A DNA stretch of 64,000 bases from Burkholderiaceae bacterium 16 (GCA_000955785.1 JYOD01000008.1:186001-250000), one strand, 5' to 3'; shown: positions 7,740 through 17,463, counted from the stretch's first letter. Notes: generated by a model not told the origin, from the sequence alone. A program made the numbers and translations.

Positions 7740-8630
7740 CTATTGACCCCGCAAGGCCTCCGCCAGGAAGTCCACGAATACGCCGACCTTGCGTTGCAGA
7801 TGGCGATGGCTTGCATAAAGCGCGTAGATGCTGCGTCCGGCCAGCGCATGCTCAGGCAGCACCCTGACCAGCTCGCCGCGCGCCAGCAACGGCAGCGCGA
7901 TGAACGAAGGCAGCGCGCCGATGCCCATCCCGGCCAGCAGCATGTCGCTGAGCAGCAGGCTGTTGTTCGCCGAGAGGCGGGCCGGTACTTCGATGCTGGT
8001 GGTTCCCAGTGGCCCCTCCAGGTGCCAGCTCCCCGGATAGTCGGCCAGCTGGTAGGCAAGGCAATCGTGGCCGCGCAGGTCCTCGACGCTGCGCGGCGTG
8101 CCGCGGGCTGCCAGGTAGCCGGGTGCGGCGCAGATGAACTGCGCGACCTCGCCCAGCCGCCTTGCAATCAGGGACGAGTCCGTCAACGCGGAGCGGATGC
8201 GCAGCGACACGTCGAAACCCTCCGACACCACGTCCAGCAGCCGGTCGTCCAGGGTCAGCTCGACCTGCAGCTGCGGGTAGCGCGCCATGAATGTCACCAG
8301 GATCGGCGAAAGCACCTTGAGGCCGAATGACAGCGGCGCATTTACGCGCAGGCGGCCGCTGATCTCCTCCTTGCCCGCCGCCGTGGCCCGCTCCAGCGCA
8401 TCCAGCTCGTCGAGCAGGCGGCAGCATTCGGCAAAGTAGGCGCGGCCGGTTTCCGACAGGCTCATGCGCCGCGTGGTGCGCAGGATCAGCAGCGCGCCCA
8501 GGCGCGCCTCCAGTTGACGCACTTGCTTGCTGACCGCCGCGGTCGATTGCCCGAGATCGGCGGCGGCCTGGCTGAAGCTGTCGCGCTCCACGACCCGGCG
8601 GAAGGTGCGCATGGCCGCAAGCAAATCCAT
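7740..8630 (-). CDS. LysR-family transcriptional regulator
   Basis: A 296-residue LysR regulator. The N-terminal helix-turn-helix (MRTFRRVVERDSFSQAAADL, then STAAVSKQVRQLEARLG) is followed by a substrate-binding domain from about residue 90 (GRLRVNAPLSFGLKVLSPIL). It resembles the CrgA/DmlR-like subgroup. It is divergent from the exported cyclase-family gene at 8754, its likeliest target, and convergent with the acyl-CoA ligase. No effector can be read from sequence. Confidence 0.92.
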   Translation of the reverse strand: MDLLAAMRTFRRVVERDSFSQAAADLGQSTAAVSKQVRQLEARLGALLILRTTRRMSLSETGRAYFAECCRLLDELDALERATAAGKEEISGRLRVNAPLSFGLKVLSPILVTFMARYPQLQVELTLDDRLLDVVSEGFDVSLRIRSALTDSSLIARRLGEVAQFICAAPGYLAARGTPRSVEDLRGHDCLAYQLADYPGSWHLEGPLGTTSIEVPARLSANNSLLLSDMLLAGMGIGALPSFIALPLLARGELVRVLPEHALAGRSIYALYASHRHLQRKVGVFVDFLAEALRGQ

Positions 8631-8711
8631 ATATTTTCCCTTGGGTTGAATATGTTTGTCTGAATGCGCAGATTATCTACCGAAAAATGTCTAATAGGAT
8701 GACGACATGGC

Positions 8712-8729
8712 TTCCACGTGACCGTGGAA
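8712..8729 (+). promoter_or_regulatory. Hairpin in the leader of the cyclase-family gene
   Basis: TTCCACG and CGTGGAA arms around TGAC form a 7-bp stem 14 bases upstream of the caggagt ribosome-binding site of the gene at 8754. It lies in the LysR/cyclase divergent region and could be an operator half or an RNA leader hairpin. Confidence 0.3.
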
Positions 8730-8753
8730 AGCGCCAACCTTTCAGGAGTTCGC

Positions 8754-9770
8754 ATGTCGCAATCCATCCCGTCCCATCCCGCCCGCGCCGCCGGGCGCCG
8801 GTTCGCCAGGTTTTCCCTGTCGATGTTGTTCGCTGTGCTGAGCGGTGCCGCCGCCGCGGCGCCTCAGGTAGGCGTCAGCCCCTGGGGTCCCAAGGATGAG
8901 ATAGGCCGGCTCAACCTGATCACCCCGGCCTCGCGCGCCGCCATCATGGCGCGCGTCTCGGGCACGCAGGCCTACGATCTGGCGGTTGACTACTTCATCG
9001 GCATGCCGAGCTGGCAGGCGGCCGGCGACCCGCCGTACCAGATGTGGATGACCCATACCCCGCACGGCAACCTGGTGGCCGACTCCATGCAGGTGGGCGA
9101 GGCGATGAACCGGCATGTCAGCTACAGCGGGTCGGCGGTTTCCATGTACGCGCACATGGGTACGCATATCGATGCGCTCAACCATTTCGGCCTGAACGGC
9201 AAGATCTGGAACGGCTATTCCGCCGCCGAGCACCTGGGCGATCGCGGCTGGAAAGTCACCGGCGCGGAGAAGCTGCCGCCGATCGTCGCCCGCGGCGTGC
9301 TGATCGACGTAGCCGCGGCCAAGGGACTGGATATGCTGCCCGACAACTACCGGGTGACCCGGCAGGATTTGCGCGACGCGCTGGCCAAACAAGGCACAGG
9401 GCTGCAGAAAGGCGACGTGGTGCTGATCCGCACGGGGCGCATGCAACATTATGAAAATGCCCAGGCGTACATGGCCAACCCGCCGGGCCTTGGCCTGGAT
9501 GCGGCCAGGTTTCTCGTGGAAGAGGGCGGCGCCATGGTGGTCGGCGCCGATAACCTGAGCTTCGAGACCTTCCCGGCGGAAGTGCCCGACAACTACATCC
9601 CGGTGCACACCTATCTGCTGGCGCAGCAGGGCGCACCGATTATCGAACTGGTGAACCTGGAGGCGTTGTCGCGCGACCGCGTCTACCAGTTCGCCTTTAT
9701 CGGCGCATCGCTGAAGTTCCGCGGCGCCGATGCCGCGCCCATCCGGCCGGTCGCCTTGCCCATCAAATAG
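8754..9770 (+). CDS. Exported cyclase-family (KynB-like fold) hydrolase
   Basis: A 338-residue protein with an N-terminal signal peptide (Arg-rich start, hydrophobic FSLSMLFAVLSGAAAAA, likely cleavage near residue 36). The mature domain belongs to the metal-dependent cyclase family: HMGTHIDALNH at 134-144 gives the HxGTHxD ligand pattern. Family members hydrolyse amides, lactones or cyclic esters; the substrate here is unknown. The ATG at 8754 follows caggagt; the open frame continues 12 codons upstream without support. It is probably regulated by the divergent LysR. It is unlike the cytoplasmic, 218-residue KynB 8 kb away in being longer and apparently periplasmic. Confidence 0.8.
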   Translation: MSQSIPSHPARAAGRRFARFSLSMLFAVLSGAAAAAPQVGVSPWGPKDEIGRLNLITPASRAAIMARVSGTQAYDLAVDYFIGMPSWQAAGDPPYQMWMTHTPHGNLVADSMQVGEAMNRHVSYSGSAVSMYAHMGTHIDALNHFGLNGKIWNGYSAAEHLGDRGWKVTGAEKLPPIVARGVLIDVAAAKGLDMLPDNYRVTRQDLRDALAKQGTGLQKGDVVLIRTGRMQHYENAQAYMANPPGLGLDAARFLVEEGGAMVVGADNLSFETFPAEVPDNYIPVHTYLLAQQGAPIIELVNLEALSRDRVYQFAFIGASLKFRGADAAPIRPVALPIK

Positions 9771-9877
9771 CGTCGGCAAGACTCCGGCGCGGTCACCCGG
9801 TCCGGCGGGCCATACTTCGGCGGCAGGCCGGGAGCCGAACGAGTATGCTAGCTATTGTCACGAGCCGGAGAATCAAG

Positions 9878-10420
9878 ATGGACAACGAGCGGGAAATTGC
9901 CACCCTGGGGGGCGGTTGCTTCTGGTGCCTGGAGGCGGTGTACCAGCAAGTCAAGGGCGTGCGCGCCGTGGAGTCGGGTTACACCGGCGGCCACGTGAAC
10001 CATCCGACCTACGAGCAGGTTTGCGACGGCGACACGGGACACGCCGAAGTGGTGCGCGTGAGCTTCGACCCTTCGGTGATCAAGTATCGCGAGATCCTTG
10101 AGATCTTCTTTGCCATCCACGATCCCACCACGCTGAACCGGCAGGGCAACGACGTGGGCACGCAGTACCGCTCGGCCATCTTCACCCACACCGAGCCGCA
10201 ACGTGCCATGGCTGAGTACGTGATGCGCGAGGTGACCGCGCAGAAGCTCTACGACGCGCCGCTGGTGACGCAGATCGAGCCCGCACAGCCGTACTGGCGC
10301 GCCGAGGAAAGCCACCAGAACTACTACCAGAATCACCCGAACCAGGGCTATTGCTCCTTCGTGATCTCGCCCAAGCTGGCCAAGTTCCGGCAAAAGTTCG
10401 CCCACCTGCTGAATCGCTGA
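9878..10420 (+). CDS. msrA: Peptide-methionine (S)-S-oxide reductase
   Basis: Repairs methionine-S-sulfoxide in oxidised proteins using thioredoxin. The protein is 180 residues. The catalytic motif GGGCFWCLEA places the nucleophilic cysteine at residue 14, followed by GYTGG and HAEVVRVSFDP, and the C-terminal HQNYYQNHPNQGYC carries a further cysteine, probably the recycling one. The ATG at 9878 is preceded by a GGAG-type site; an upstream in-frame ATG at 9845 would add an unlikely 11-residue extension. Confidence 0.96.
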   Translation: MDNEREIATLGGGCFWCLEAVYQQVKGVRAVESGYTGGHVNHPTYEQVCDGDTGHAEVVRVSFDPSVIKYREILEIFFAIHDPTTLNRQGNDVGTQYRSAIFTHTEPQRAMAEYVMREVTAQKLYDAPLVTQIEPAQPYWRAEESHQNYYQNHPNQGYCSFVISPKLAKFRQKFAHLLNR

Positions 10421-10424
10421 GGTG

Positions 10425-10450
10425 CTGGCCGGCGGCTAGCTGCCGGCCAG
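10425..10450. terminator. Hairpin between msrA and the DUF72 gene
   Basis: Nine-base arms ctggccggc and gccggccag surround an 8-base loop between convergent ends. The hairpin begins 5 bases after the msrA stop and contains the stop codon of the leftward DUF72 gene. No T-tract is present. Confidence 0.45.
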
Positions 10451-11518
10451 CCGTTCGGCAATCGCTTCGGCCAGGCGCAGGCAGGTCAGCGGCGCGGAGC
10501 CTTCGGCCTTGTTGCTGACGATCACATAGGCGGGCTGGCCCGCCCGCAGCGTGCGTACCACCTGCTCCGCGATCACCGCGCGGGTATGCGGGTCTTCGTC
10601 GATCAGCCGGTCGAACGGCGCGTAGCGGGATTCGGCCTGCTCGTAGGCAAAGCCGGCATGCAGCATCCAGCGCAACACCAGGGGACCGGGCTCACCTTCG
10701 TCCATCAGCGCCTGCGCCGGCAATTGCCGTTCCGCGGGCGGCATGCGCTCGCGCGCCGACAGGCAAAAACGTACGCCGCGTGCGCGCAGCAACTTGATAA
10801 AGCGGGGCGTGAGCAGGCTGGCGTCGCGCAGTTCCACCGCGTAGCAGGCGTGCGGCGTGGCGCCGGGGTCGAGTGGCGGCAGGGCGCCGAGGAAGGCGTC
10901 GAGCCGCGACAGGAAGCCGGCACTGTCCGCGGCCATCGCGCCCAGCGGCGAGAGCTGGAACAGCAAAGGCCCGCATTTGGTGCCGAGGCCCGCGGTGGCG
11001 GGCGCCGCGAAATCCCGCGCGGCGATCGCGGCATCCAGGAAGCTGGCATTGGCGAGCCGGCCCGCACCCTCGGACGTGCGCAGCCACGGATCGCAGACGC
11101 TCGCCGGAGCCTTGACCAGGAAGCGGAAATGCGCCGGCACCTGGGCCGCGTAGGCCATGTGGTCGGCCAGCGGGATCGGTGCGTAGAAGCCGCGATCGAT
11201 GCCGGCGGCCCGCAGCAAGGGATGCTGGGAGTAGGCGGCCAGCCCCTTGCGCGAGAGCAGGCTGTCGCTGTATTCGCCCTGGTAGACCAGCCCGTTCCAG
11301 CCCCCATAGGACCATGACGACGTGCCGAGATGCAGGCCGGCTGGCAGGCGCTCCGCCAGCGCCAGCAGGGCAGGGTCCGGCTGCGGCGCCTGCACGATCT
11401 TGCCGCGCGCGGGTTTGGTGGCAGGCGTTGCCGGGTTCGCCCCGGCATTGGTTGCGGTAGTGCCGGGAGCGGGCGGCGCCGCTGGCTCCGGCAGGCCGCC
11501 GAACAGGTCTTCAGTCAA
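10436..11518 (-). CDS. DUF72 family protein (YecE-like)
   Basis: A 360-residue protein of the DUF72/YecE family, a TIM-barrel-like family of unknown biochemical function. The conserved opening LHLGTSSWSYGGWNGLVY lies near residue 61 after a low-complexity Ala/Pro/Thr-rich N-terminal tail; the barrel continues through FRFLVKAPASVCDPW and the HACYAVELRDASLL region. The gene follows cfa by only 6 bp on the same strand, so the two are almost certainly co-transcribed. No catalytic residues can be assigned with confidence. Confidence 0.85.
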   Translation of the reverse strand: MTEDLFGGLPEPAAPPAPGTTATNAGANPATPATKPARGKIVQAPQPDPALLALAERLPAGLHLGTSSWSYGGWNGLVYQGEYSDSLLSRKGLAAYSQHPLLRAAGIDRGFYAPIPLADHMAYAAQVPAHFRFLVKAPASVCDPWLRTSEGAGRLANASFLDAAIAARDFAAPATAGLGTKCGPLLFQLSPLGAMAADSAGFLSRLDAFLGALPPLDPGATPHACYAVELRDASLLTPRFIKLLRARGVRFCLSARERMPPAERQLPAQALMDEGEPGPLVLRWMLHAGFAYEQAESRYAPFDRLIDEDPHTRAVIAEQVVRTLRAGQPAYVIVSNKAEGSAPLTCLRLAEAIAERLAGS

Positions 11519-11524
11519 GTAGCT

Positions 11525-12757
11525 TCAGTCAAGCGATTTGTCGTAGATATAGCGACGCGACCAGGGCAAGCTCTGCGACGACAGGCCGGCCTTGTGGCAA
11601 ACCACCTGGTAGATCGACATCTTCTCGGTGTCGAAGGCATGCCCGCATCCTGCCAGGTAGATGCGCCAGATGCGGTACTTTTTTTCGCCCACCATGGCGC
11701 GGATGGTATCACCCTGGGCTTCGAAGTTATCCGCCCAGTGGCGCAGCGTGCGCGTGTAGTGGCCGCGAATCAGTTCGACATCGGTGGCCTCCAGGCCCCC
11801 GCGCTGCAGCGTGTTGAGCACCATGCCGATGTGCGGCAGCTCGCCCTGCGGGAAGACGTAGCGATCCATGAACTCGGAGCCGTCCATGGGCGTGGCGCCG
11901 CTGTCGGGATCGGGCGACGTGATGCCATGGTTCATGGCGTAGCCGTCGTCGGCCAGCAAATCGCGCATGCGGCTGAAGTAAGCGGTCAGGTTGTTTTTGC
12001 CCACATGCTCGAACATGCCGACGCTGGTGATGCGGTCAAAGGTGCCCGCGGTATCGCGGTAATCCTGCAGGCGGATCTCGATGCGGTCCAACAGCCCTGC
12101 CTGCCTGACGCGTTCGGTGGCCAGGTCGAACTGGTTCTGCGACAGCGTGATGCCCACGCAGCGCGCGCCGAACTTATCCGCCGCGCGCATCACCAGCGCG
12201 CCCCAGCCGCAGCCGATATCGAGCAGGGTCTGGCCTGGCTGCAGCCGGATCTTGGTCAGGATGTGGTCGATCTTCTTGCGCTGCGCGGTGGCGAGGTCTT
12301 CGTTGCCATGCTCGAAATAGGCGCAGGAATAGACCATGCCCGGATCGAGCCAGAGCCGGTAGAACTCATTGGAAACGTCGTAGTGATACTGGATGGAGGC
12401 TTTGTCGGCTGCCTTGGTGTGCGCGAAGTGCCGTGCCACCCGCGCCAGCGCGCCGCCGGCCTGTGCGCTGGCGGCCGCCGAGAAGCGGTAAGCCACGGCG
12501 ATGATGTCGCTCAGCTTGCCGTCGAGATCGATTTTCTCCTGCACATAGGCTTCGCCGAGATTATCCAGGCTGGGCGTCAGCAGCAGGGGTAGCGCGCCCG
12601 CCTCGCGTACCGTGAGCGTCACCGCCGGCTGCTCGAAGCGGCCGAGCGGATACTCGTTGCCGTTCCACAGGCGCAGCCTGACGGGGAGATTGGCCCGATC
12701 GCGCAGATCGGCGATCCAGTGGTCCAGTTGCTTGTCCAGTGCTTGCTTGAAAAACAT
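11525..12757 (-). CDS. cfa: Cyclopropane-fatty-acyl-phospholipid synthase
   Basis: Transfers a methylene group from S-adenosylmethionine to cis double bonds of membrane phospholipid acyl chains, a stationary-phase and acid-stress adaptation. The 410-residue length fits. The SAM-binding motif LLDIGCGWGALVMRAA lies about residue 173, followed by GITLSQNQFDLA, and the C-terminal part has GYAMNHGITSPDP and IYQVVCHKAGLS. It is the first gene of a two-gene leftward unit with the DUF72 gene. The 162-bp upstream gap contains an AT-rich stretch (about 12860-12890) that probably holds its promoter. Confidence 0.93.
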   Translation of the reverse strand: MFFKQALDKQLDHWIADLRDRANLPVRLRLWNGNEYPLGRFEQPAVTLTVREAGALPLLLTPSLDNLGEAYVQEKIDLDGKLSDIIAVAYRFSAAASAQAGGALARVARHFAHTKAADKASIQYHYDVSNEFYRLWLDPGMVYSCAYFEHGNEDLATAQRKKIDHILTKIRLQPGQTLLDIGCGWGALVMRAADKFGARCVGITLSQNQFDLATERVRQAGLLDRIEIRLQDYRDTAGTFDRITSVGMFEHVGKNNLTAYFSRMRDLLADDGYAMNHGITSPDPDSGATPMDGSEFMDRYVFPQGELPHIGMVLNTLQRGGLEATDVELIRGHYTRTLRHWADNFEAQGDTIRAMVGEKKYRIWRIYLAGCGHAFDTEKMSIYQVVCHKAGLSSQSLPWSRRYIYDKSLD

Positions 12758-12919
12758 GCGGCCTCCCTCCTGACAGGTTGCGGCACACTCCTCGAACTCA
12801 CAGCAGCGGGCAGGCGGGGCCTGCTCGTGGCGGCCGCCGCCTCCCGGTGGCGACCTTTATCCACTTTACGACAAATCCTAATATTGTGCAGTGCGCGGCC
12901 TTGGCGGCCGGCACCGCGT

Positions 12920-13558
12920 TCAGGGCGACAGGCGCACGATCTGCCAGGCACCATCCGCCTGCAGCCGGTAGGCGATCCGGTCGTGCAGGCGCGAAGGCCG
13001 CCCCTGCCAGAACTCGATCCGGGTCGGCACCACGCGATAGCCACCCCAGTGCGCCGGGCGCGGCGGGTTATCGCCGAACTTGGCGCGGAAATCCGCTTCG
13101 CGCTGCTCCAGTATCGTGCGGTCCGCTACCTCGCGGCTTTGCTCCGAGGCCCACGCGCCGAGGCGTGAGCCAAGTGGCCGTGTTGCGTAATAGGCATCGC
13201 TCTCGGTTTCGGTAACTTTTTCAACGCGGCCTTCCACGCGTACCTGGCGCTCCAGTTGCACCCAGTGGAACAGCAGCGCCGCGCGTGGGTTGGCGGCAAT
13301 GTCGAGGCCTTTGCGGCTTTCGTAGTTGGTGAAGAAGGTGAAGCCCATTGCATCCATGCCCTTGAGCAGCACGATGCGTGCCGAGGGCTGGCCGTCGGCG
13401 TCGACGGTGGCCAGCGTCATGGCATTGGGCTCGGGGAGCTTGGCGTGGATGGCTTCATCGAACCAGTGCTGGAACTGGCTGATGGGATCGGACGCCACAT
13501 CGGATTCGGACAGCGATCCGAGTACGTAGGTGCGGCGGAGGTCGGCGAGTTGGGTCAT
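12920..13558 (-). CDS. pdxH: Pyridoxamine 5'-phosphate oxidase
   Basis: FMN enzyme of the vitamin B6 salvage/synthesis pathway, oxidising pyridoxine or pyridoxamine 5'-phosphate to PLP. The 212-residue protein shows [20 protein letters not shown] and [21 protein letters not shown] (FMN and substrate contacts), [10 protein letters not shown], and the C-terminal [20 protein letters not shown] signature ending in a short tail. The gene stands alone between cfa and an MFS transporter gene, on the same strand. Confidence 0.96.
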   Translation of the reverse strand: MTQLADLRRTYVLGSLSESDVASDPISQFQHWFDEAIHAKLPEPNAMTLATVDADGQPSARIVLLKGMDAMGFTFFTNYESRKGLDIAANPRAALLFHWVQLERQVRVEGRVEKVTETESDAYYATRPLGSRLGAWASEQSREVADRTILEQREADFRAKFGDNPPRPAHWGGYRVVPTRIEFWQGRPSRLHDRIAYRLQADGAWQIVRLSP

Positions 13559-13694
13559 GTCGGATCAGGTATCGAGTCAGCAGGCCGCGCGCGGGCAGGC
13601 GCCCTGCGCGTGCGGCCTGTCTGCTTTGAGTATAGCGAAAGCGAAGCAAGCCGCATTTGCGCGCGCGCAAGTCGCCGGCGAGGCCGCTTGCGCT

Positions 13695-14888
13695 TCAGGC
13701 CGGCGGCGGAGGCAGCTTGCGGGCCTGGCCGCGCGAGTAGTAGCCCGCCACACCCATCGCGCCGGCCATCGACAGGAAGATCGGCAACATGCCAAGTGCC
13801 GTGCCGACCACGCCGAAGGTCAGCGGCCACACCACCTGGCTGGTATTGAGCACGGCCGAGCGCAGGCCCAGCGCCTCACCGGCGCGCCCGGTGGGCGAGG
13901 CCGTATGCAGGATGTTCATGACGTTGGGCTGGGCGCTGCCCAGCGCCAGCCCGAGCAGGAAGGCCAGGCAGCACATCAGCCAGAACGCGGTGACGAAGGG
14001 ATAGATCAGGTAGGCCACCGCGCCGACCAGCAATGCGACGCGAATCACCTTCCATTCGGACAGCCGGCGCGACACCAGCGGCATCGCCACGCGGATGGCA
14101 AAGGTGGCAATGGCAAAGGCGCCCAGCACCCAGCCGATCGACGAGGGCGAGAGGCCGACCCGGGTGCCCTGGATGGGAATCAGGAAAGCGTGCAGGTCCC
14201 AGGCCGCGGACAGGACCGCGCTGGCGATAAAGACCGCGCGCAGTTCCGGATGCGCGAGCAGGCTCAGCGTGGAGTTGCGCGTGCCGTCCACGATCGCGCC
14301 GCGCGCGGCCCGCCCGCCCTGTGCCGGCAGCCGTCCGCGCACCAGGTGCAAGCCAAGCACGCCGATTGCCGCTACCGCCACCAGCACGAAGAAGGCCGGG
14401 CGGTAGCCGGCGTGTTCGATCACGTAGCCCATCACGACCGGGCCCAGCGTGCCGGAGAACGACAAGCCCAGCGCGTGCAGCGTGTAGTTGCGCAGCCGCG
14501 TGGCATCGGTGGAAATCTGCCCGATCAGCAACTGCATGGCGACCTGCACCAGCATGAAGCCAACGCCGATCAGGGCGCAGGAGAGATAGAGCGCCGCAAT
14601 GTCCGGCCACACCGCCGGCAGCAGCGTGCCCGCAACCACCATCAGCGAGCCCGCCGTCATCGGCTTGCGCGGGCCGATCTCGTCGATGCGTTTGCCGGCG
14701 TGGATGGCGAGCAGCATCGGCAGCAGCGCATACAGCGACATCAGGATGCCGAGCGTGACGGTCGAGGCTTTGAGCGAGAGGGCGAACAGCGACACCACCA
14801 CGCGGCTGGCATTGAAGGCCACGTGGTTGCACACCGTTAGCGCGATCAGGCAACTGATCGGCGGGACGGTGGCGTGTAGCGGCGTCAT
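13695..14888 (-). CDS. MFS transporter (drug/metabolite efflux type)
   Basis: A 397-residue major-facilitator protein with about 12 hydrophobic segments. The first loop motif appears as HAGKRIDEIGPRKPMTAGSL after helix 2 (about 63-82). Loop and helix positions resemble the DHA1-like efflux branch. Substrate is unknown. The Shine-Dalgarno (aagga in ccccagc context) is weak. It sits alone between pdxH and the AsmA gene, all leftward. Confidence 0.85.
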   Translation of the reverse strand: MTPLHATVPPISCLIALTVCNHVAFNASRVVVSLFALSLKASTVTLGILMSLYALLPMLLAIHAGKRIDEIGPRKPMTAGSLMVVAGTLLPAVWPDIAALYLSCALIGVGFMLVQVAMQLLIGQISTDATRLRNYTLHALGLSFSGTLGPVVMGYVIEHAGYRPAFFVLVAVAAIGVLGLHLVRGRLPAQGGRAARGAIVDGTRNSTLSLLAHPELRAVFIASAVLSAAWDLHAFLIPIQGTRVGLSPSSIGWVLGAFAIATFAIRVAMPLVSRRLSEWKVIRVALLVGAVAYLIYPFVTAFWLMCCLAFLLGLALGSAQPNVMNILHTASPTGRAGEALGLRSAVLNTSQVVWPLTFGVVGTALGMLPIFLSMAGAMGVAGYYSRGQARKLPPPPA

Positions 14889-15171
14889 GCTGGGGCGGGG
14901 GCTGGAAGGAAATCGGAAAAAACAAGTGCGGCCGAAACCGCACCCAAGAAGGACTCCAACGCCGGAATCAATCCGCCGCCGGACATCCGCTTCGTGCCAT
15001 GTATTGAAGACTTCGTTGTAAATGGCCGTTTAATTATGCGAGCGGCGTGGGCGATATACAACGACAGACTGTGCTTATGCACCAAAGTGTTGCGAAATTG
15101 CGTCGCGGAACACGCTCGTCAGTGGGTGCGTGTCGCCGACAGGCAACGCCGGGGCGGCAGCCCGGCACGGC
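14889..15171. other. Intergenic stretch, 283 bp
   Basis: This gap lies between the MFS start and the AsmA stop and holds a noticeably AT-richer segment (about 15000-15110). I see no convincing gene. A 70-codon open frame across 14994-15206 has no ribosome site and enters the AsmA coding region. A GC-rich inverted repeat around 15148-15167 may help end AsmA transcription. Confidence 0.4.
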
Positions 15172-17463
15172 TTAGCCGCCCTGGTACAGGGAAGCGTCTG
15201 GCGTAGCGCGTTGAGGTGGGGTGGGACGCGCGGGACCCGCTGGCCGGGCGGGCGCGGCCTGTGCGTCGGGCGAGGGCGGGGGGCCGGCGCTCTGGCCGGT
15301 CTTGCCTGTTGTGCTGCCTGTGCCCGGGTCCTGATAGGCCTGGCCGGGCGGCGGCGCGGTGGGGCGCTTGCGGATTTCCGCCAGCAGTTTGCCGCACTGG
15401 CTGCTCTCGTCGGCGGTGGAAAGGTCGATCAGCGGCAGGATGGCGGCGCCGACCGGCGCCACCAGCGCCAGCGCCACCACGCCGCCGGCGCGCAAGGCCA
15501 GCACGCCGATGTCCGGGCTGACCGATGGCTTCTTCAGCGTGCCGCCCACGTAGAGCGGCGAACGCAGCGAAAGAATGCGCAGTCCTTTGGACTCGGGCCG
15601 GATGGTGAGCGCAAGCCGCTCGCTGGCGAGGTCGACGGCGCCGCTGGTCTCGATCACCGCGTCCTGGGTGTCGAGGACGAAGGTGCGCGCGCGGGCCACC
15701 CCCTTGGTGAAAGTGAAATCGCTGACGCCGCAGTTGATCTGCACCGGCTTGTCGCCGAACAGCTTGCGGATCACGACGCTGCCCACGTTCAGGCCCATTG
15801 CCTCCAGCAGGAACTTGCTGATGGTGCCGTTCTCCACCAGCAGCTTGGCTTCGCCATTGGACGTGCCCAGCAGCGTGGCCACCGAGTTGCCGGTGGCGCT
15901 CAGTCTGGCGCTGCCGTTGAGCTCGCCGATGCTGGCGCGCATCGTCTCGAACTTCGGGAACAGTTGCTTGAGCTGGAGATGGCGCGCCTTTATGTCGATG
16001 GTGGCGGCCAGCGGCTCGCGCTTGCCGTCGAGTTGCAGCGACGACGTCAGGTTGCCGCCCGCCACGCCGAAATTCAGCGGGTCGAGCGTGAGCACGCCAT
16101 CGTTGAGCTTCAGATGGGTGACGAGGTCGGTGATCGGCAGGTCGGTGGTGCGGATGATGCGGTTGCCCGTGAACTTCACGTCGGCGTCGATGCTGTCCCA
16201 GCGCTCCGTGCGGAATGGCGCTACCGGCAGGGCCTTGTCCGCGGGCTGGCGCACCGTGCTGTCCGAGGCAGCCTGCCCGGGCTTGGCGTCCGCGCCGATC
16301 AGCGGGGCCAGGTCTTCGAAGCGCAGCTGGTTCGATTCCAGCTCGCCGGACAGCAGGGCGCGCGGCTGGCGCTGGGTGAACGTGAGCGAGCCGTTCAGGT
16401 CGCTGCCGCCGACGCGGCCGGTGAACTTTTCGTAGCGGTATTCCGATGCGCCCTTGCGCAGTGTGGCAACGAGCCGGCCGCGGGTTTCGTAGGGCGGGGT
16501 GCTCGGCAGCACGATGCCGGTCAGCGCGTAGAGCTTGGCCATATTGTCGCCCGACAGTTGCAGGTGCATGTCCAGCGCACCGAAGTGGGCAGGGTTGGTC
16601 AGCGTGCCCTCCACCACCGCGCGCGTATTGCCGACCCGCACATCGGCCTGCAAGGGAAAGGGCACGTCTGCGTTGCGCAGGCTCAGTACGGTACCGGCCT
16701 TGCCGCTGGCGTTGATGGTGGCCTCGTTGTAGCGGCCCGTGGCCTTCCAGCGGATGCCGTAGCGCGGGCCGCCGGCGCTGCTTGCACTGCTTGTGCCGCC
16801 GGCGTGGCCGGATGCGCCGATGGAACTGGCGGCCCCCGTGCCGGCCCCGGATGCCGGCGGCGCGATCAGCGCGCCGTCGCGGGTCTTCTCATAGAGGGCC
16901 GCGTCGGCGATGGTGTCCAGGCGCGCCTGCAGTTCGATTTTCATCGCCTTGTCGGTCAGGGCTAGATCGCCGCGCACCAGCGCCACTTCGCCGATATCCA
17001 GCCGCCATTGCGAAGGCGTCTTGCTTGCGGGGGTGGCGAAGGTCCAGTTGTTGCGCTGGTCCGCCAGCCGCTCCAGCCAGACTACGGGACTGTCTACGAC
17101 GATGGTGGGAATCGCGATCCGACGGGAGAGCAGCGGCACCGGGCGCAGCACGAAGATCAGTTCGCGCACGGTGGCGAAGTTGGGCTCGCGGCCCCACTCC
17201 GGGTTGCCAATGGTGATATCGCGCGCGGAAAGGCGCGGCCAGGGCACCCAGGTATGCCAGCCGGTTTCGCCCTCGGCGCCGCGCCAGGTCAGGGCCAGGT
17301 CGCCGTTGACGGCGAAAGGCCGGCCGATGGCCTCCGAGACCTTCTGGTTAAGCCACGGCTTGAGGCGGTTCCAGTCGAAGGTCAGAATCACCACGACGAG
17401 CGCGGCGATAAGCACCAGCGGTGTCAGTACACTCCAGAGAATGGCCTTGCGGCGCACGGGCAT
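15172..17463 (-). CDS. AsmA family protein (envelope lipid homeostasis)
   Basis: A 763-residue AsmA-like protein. A single N-terminal membrane anchor (AILWSVLTPLVLIAALVVVI, about 7-26) is followed by the AsmA N-terminal domain (FDWNRLKPWLNQKVSEAIGR, DLALTWRG) and a C-terminal AsmA region rich in beta-strand repeats (FTFTKGVARARTFVLDTQDA, then a YVGGTLKKPSVSPDIG type motif). Such proteins bridge or modify the inner and outer membranes and influence phospholipid or LPS balance. The tail (last ~65 residues) is Pro/Ala/Gly-rich and probably disordered. The ATG at 17463 has AGGAA upstream; a 58-codon upstream extension of the frame looks non-coding. Confidence 0.88.
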   Translation of the reverse strand: MPVRRKAILWSVLTPLVLIAALVVVILTFDWNRLKPWLNQKVSEAIGRPFAVNGDLALTWRGAEGETGWHTWVPWPRLSARDITIGNPEWGREPNFATVRELIFVLRPVPLLSRRIAIPTIVVDSPVVWLERLADQRNNWTFATPASKTPSQWRLDIGEVALVRGDLALTDKAMKIELQARLDTIADAALYEKTRDGALIAPPASGAGTGAASSIGASGHAGGTSSASSAGGPRYGIRWKATGRYNEATINASGKAGTVLSLRNADVPFPLQADVRVGNTRAVVEGTLTNPAHFGALDMHLQLSGDNMAKLYALTGIVLPSTPPYETRGRLVATLRKGASEYRYEKFTGRVGGSDLNGSLTFTQRQPRALLSGELESNQLRFEDLAPLIGADAKPGQAASDSTVRQPADKALPVAPFRTERWDSIDADVKFTGNRIIRTTDLPITDLVTHLKLNDGVLTLDPLNFGVAGGNLTSSLQLDGKREPLAATIDIKARHLQLKQLFPKFETMRASIGELNGSARLSATGNSVATLLGTSNGEAKLLVENGTISKFLLEAMGLNVGSVVIRKLFGDKPVQINCGVSDFTFTKGVARARTFVLDTQDAVIETSGAVDLASERLALTIRPESKGLRILSLRSPLYVGGTLKKPSVSPDIGVLALRAGGVVALALVAPVGAAILPLIDLSTADESSQCGKLLAEIRKRPTAPPPGQAYQDPGTGSTTGKTGQSAGPPPSPDAQAAPARPAGPARPTPPQRATPDASLYQGG

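Noticed and set aside
14994..15206. 70-codon open frame in the MFS/AsmA gap
   Set aside because: No ribosome site, runs into the AsmA gene on the other strand, and no recognisable product.
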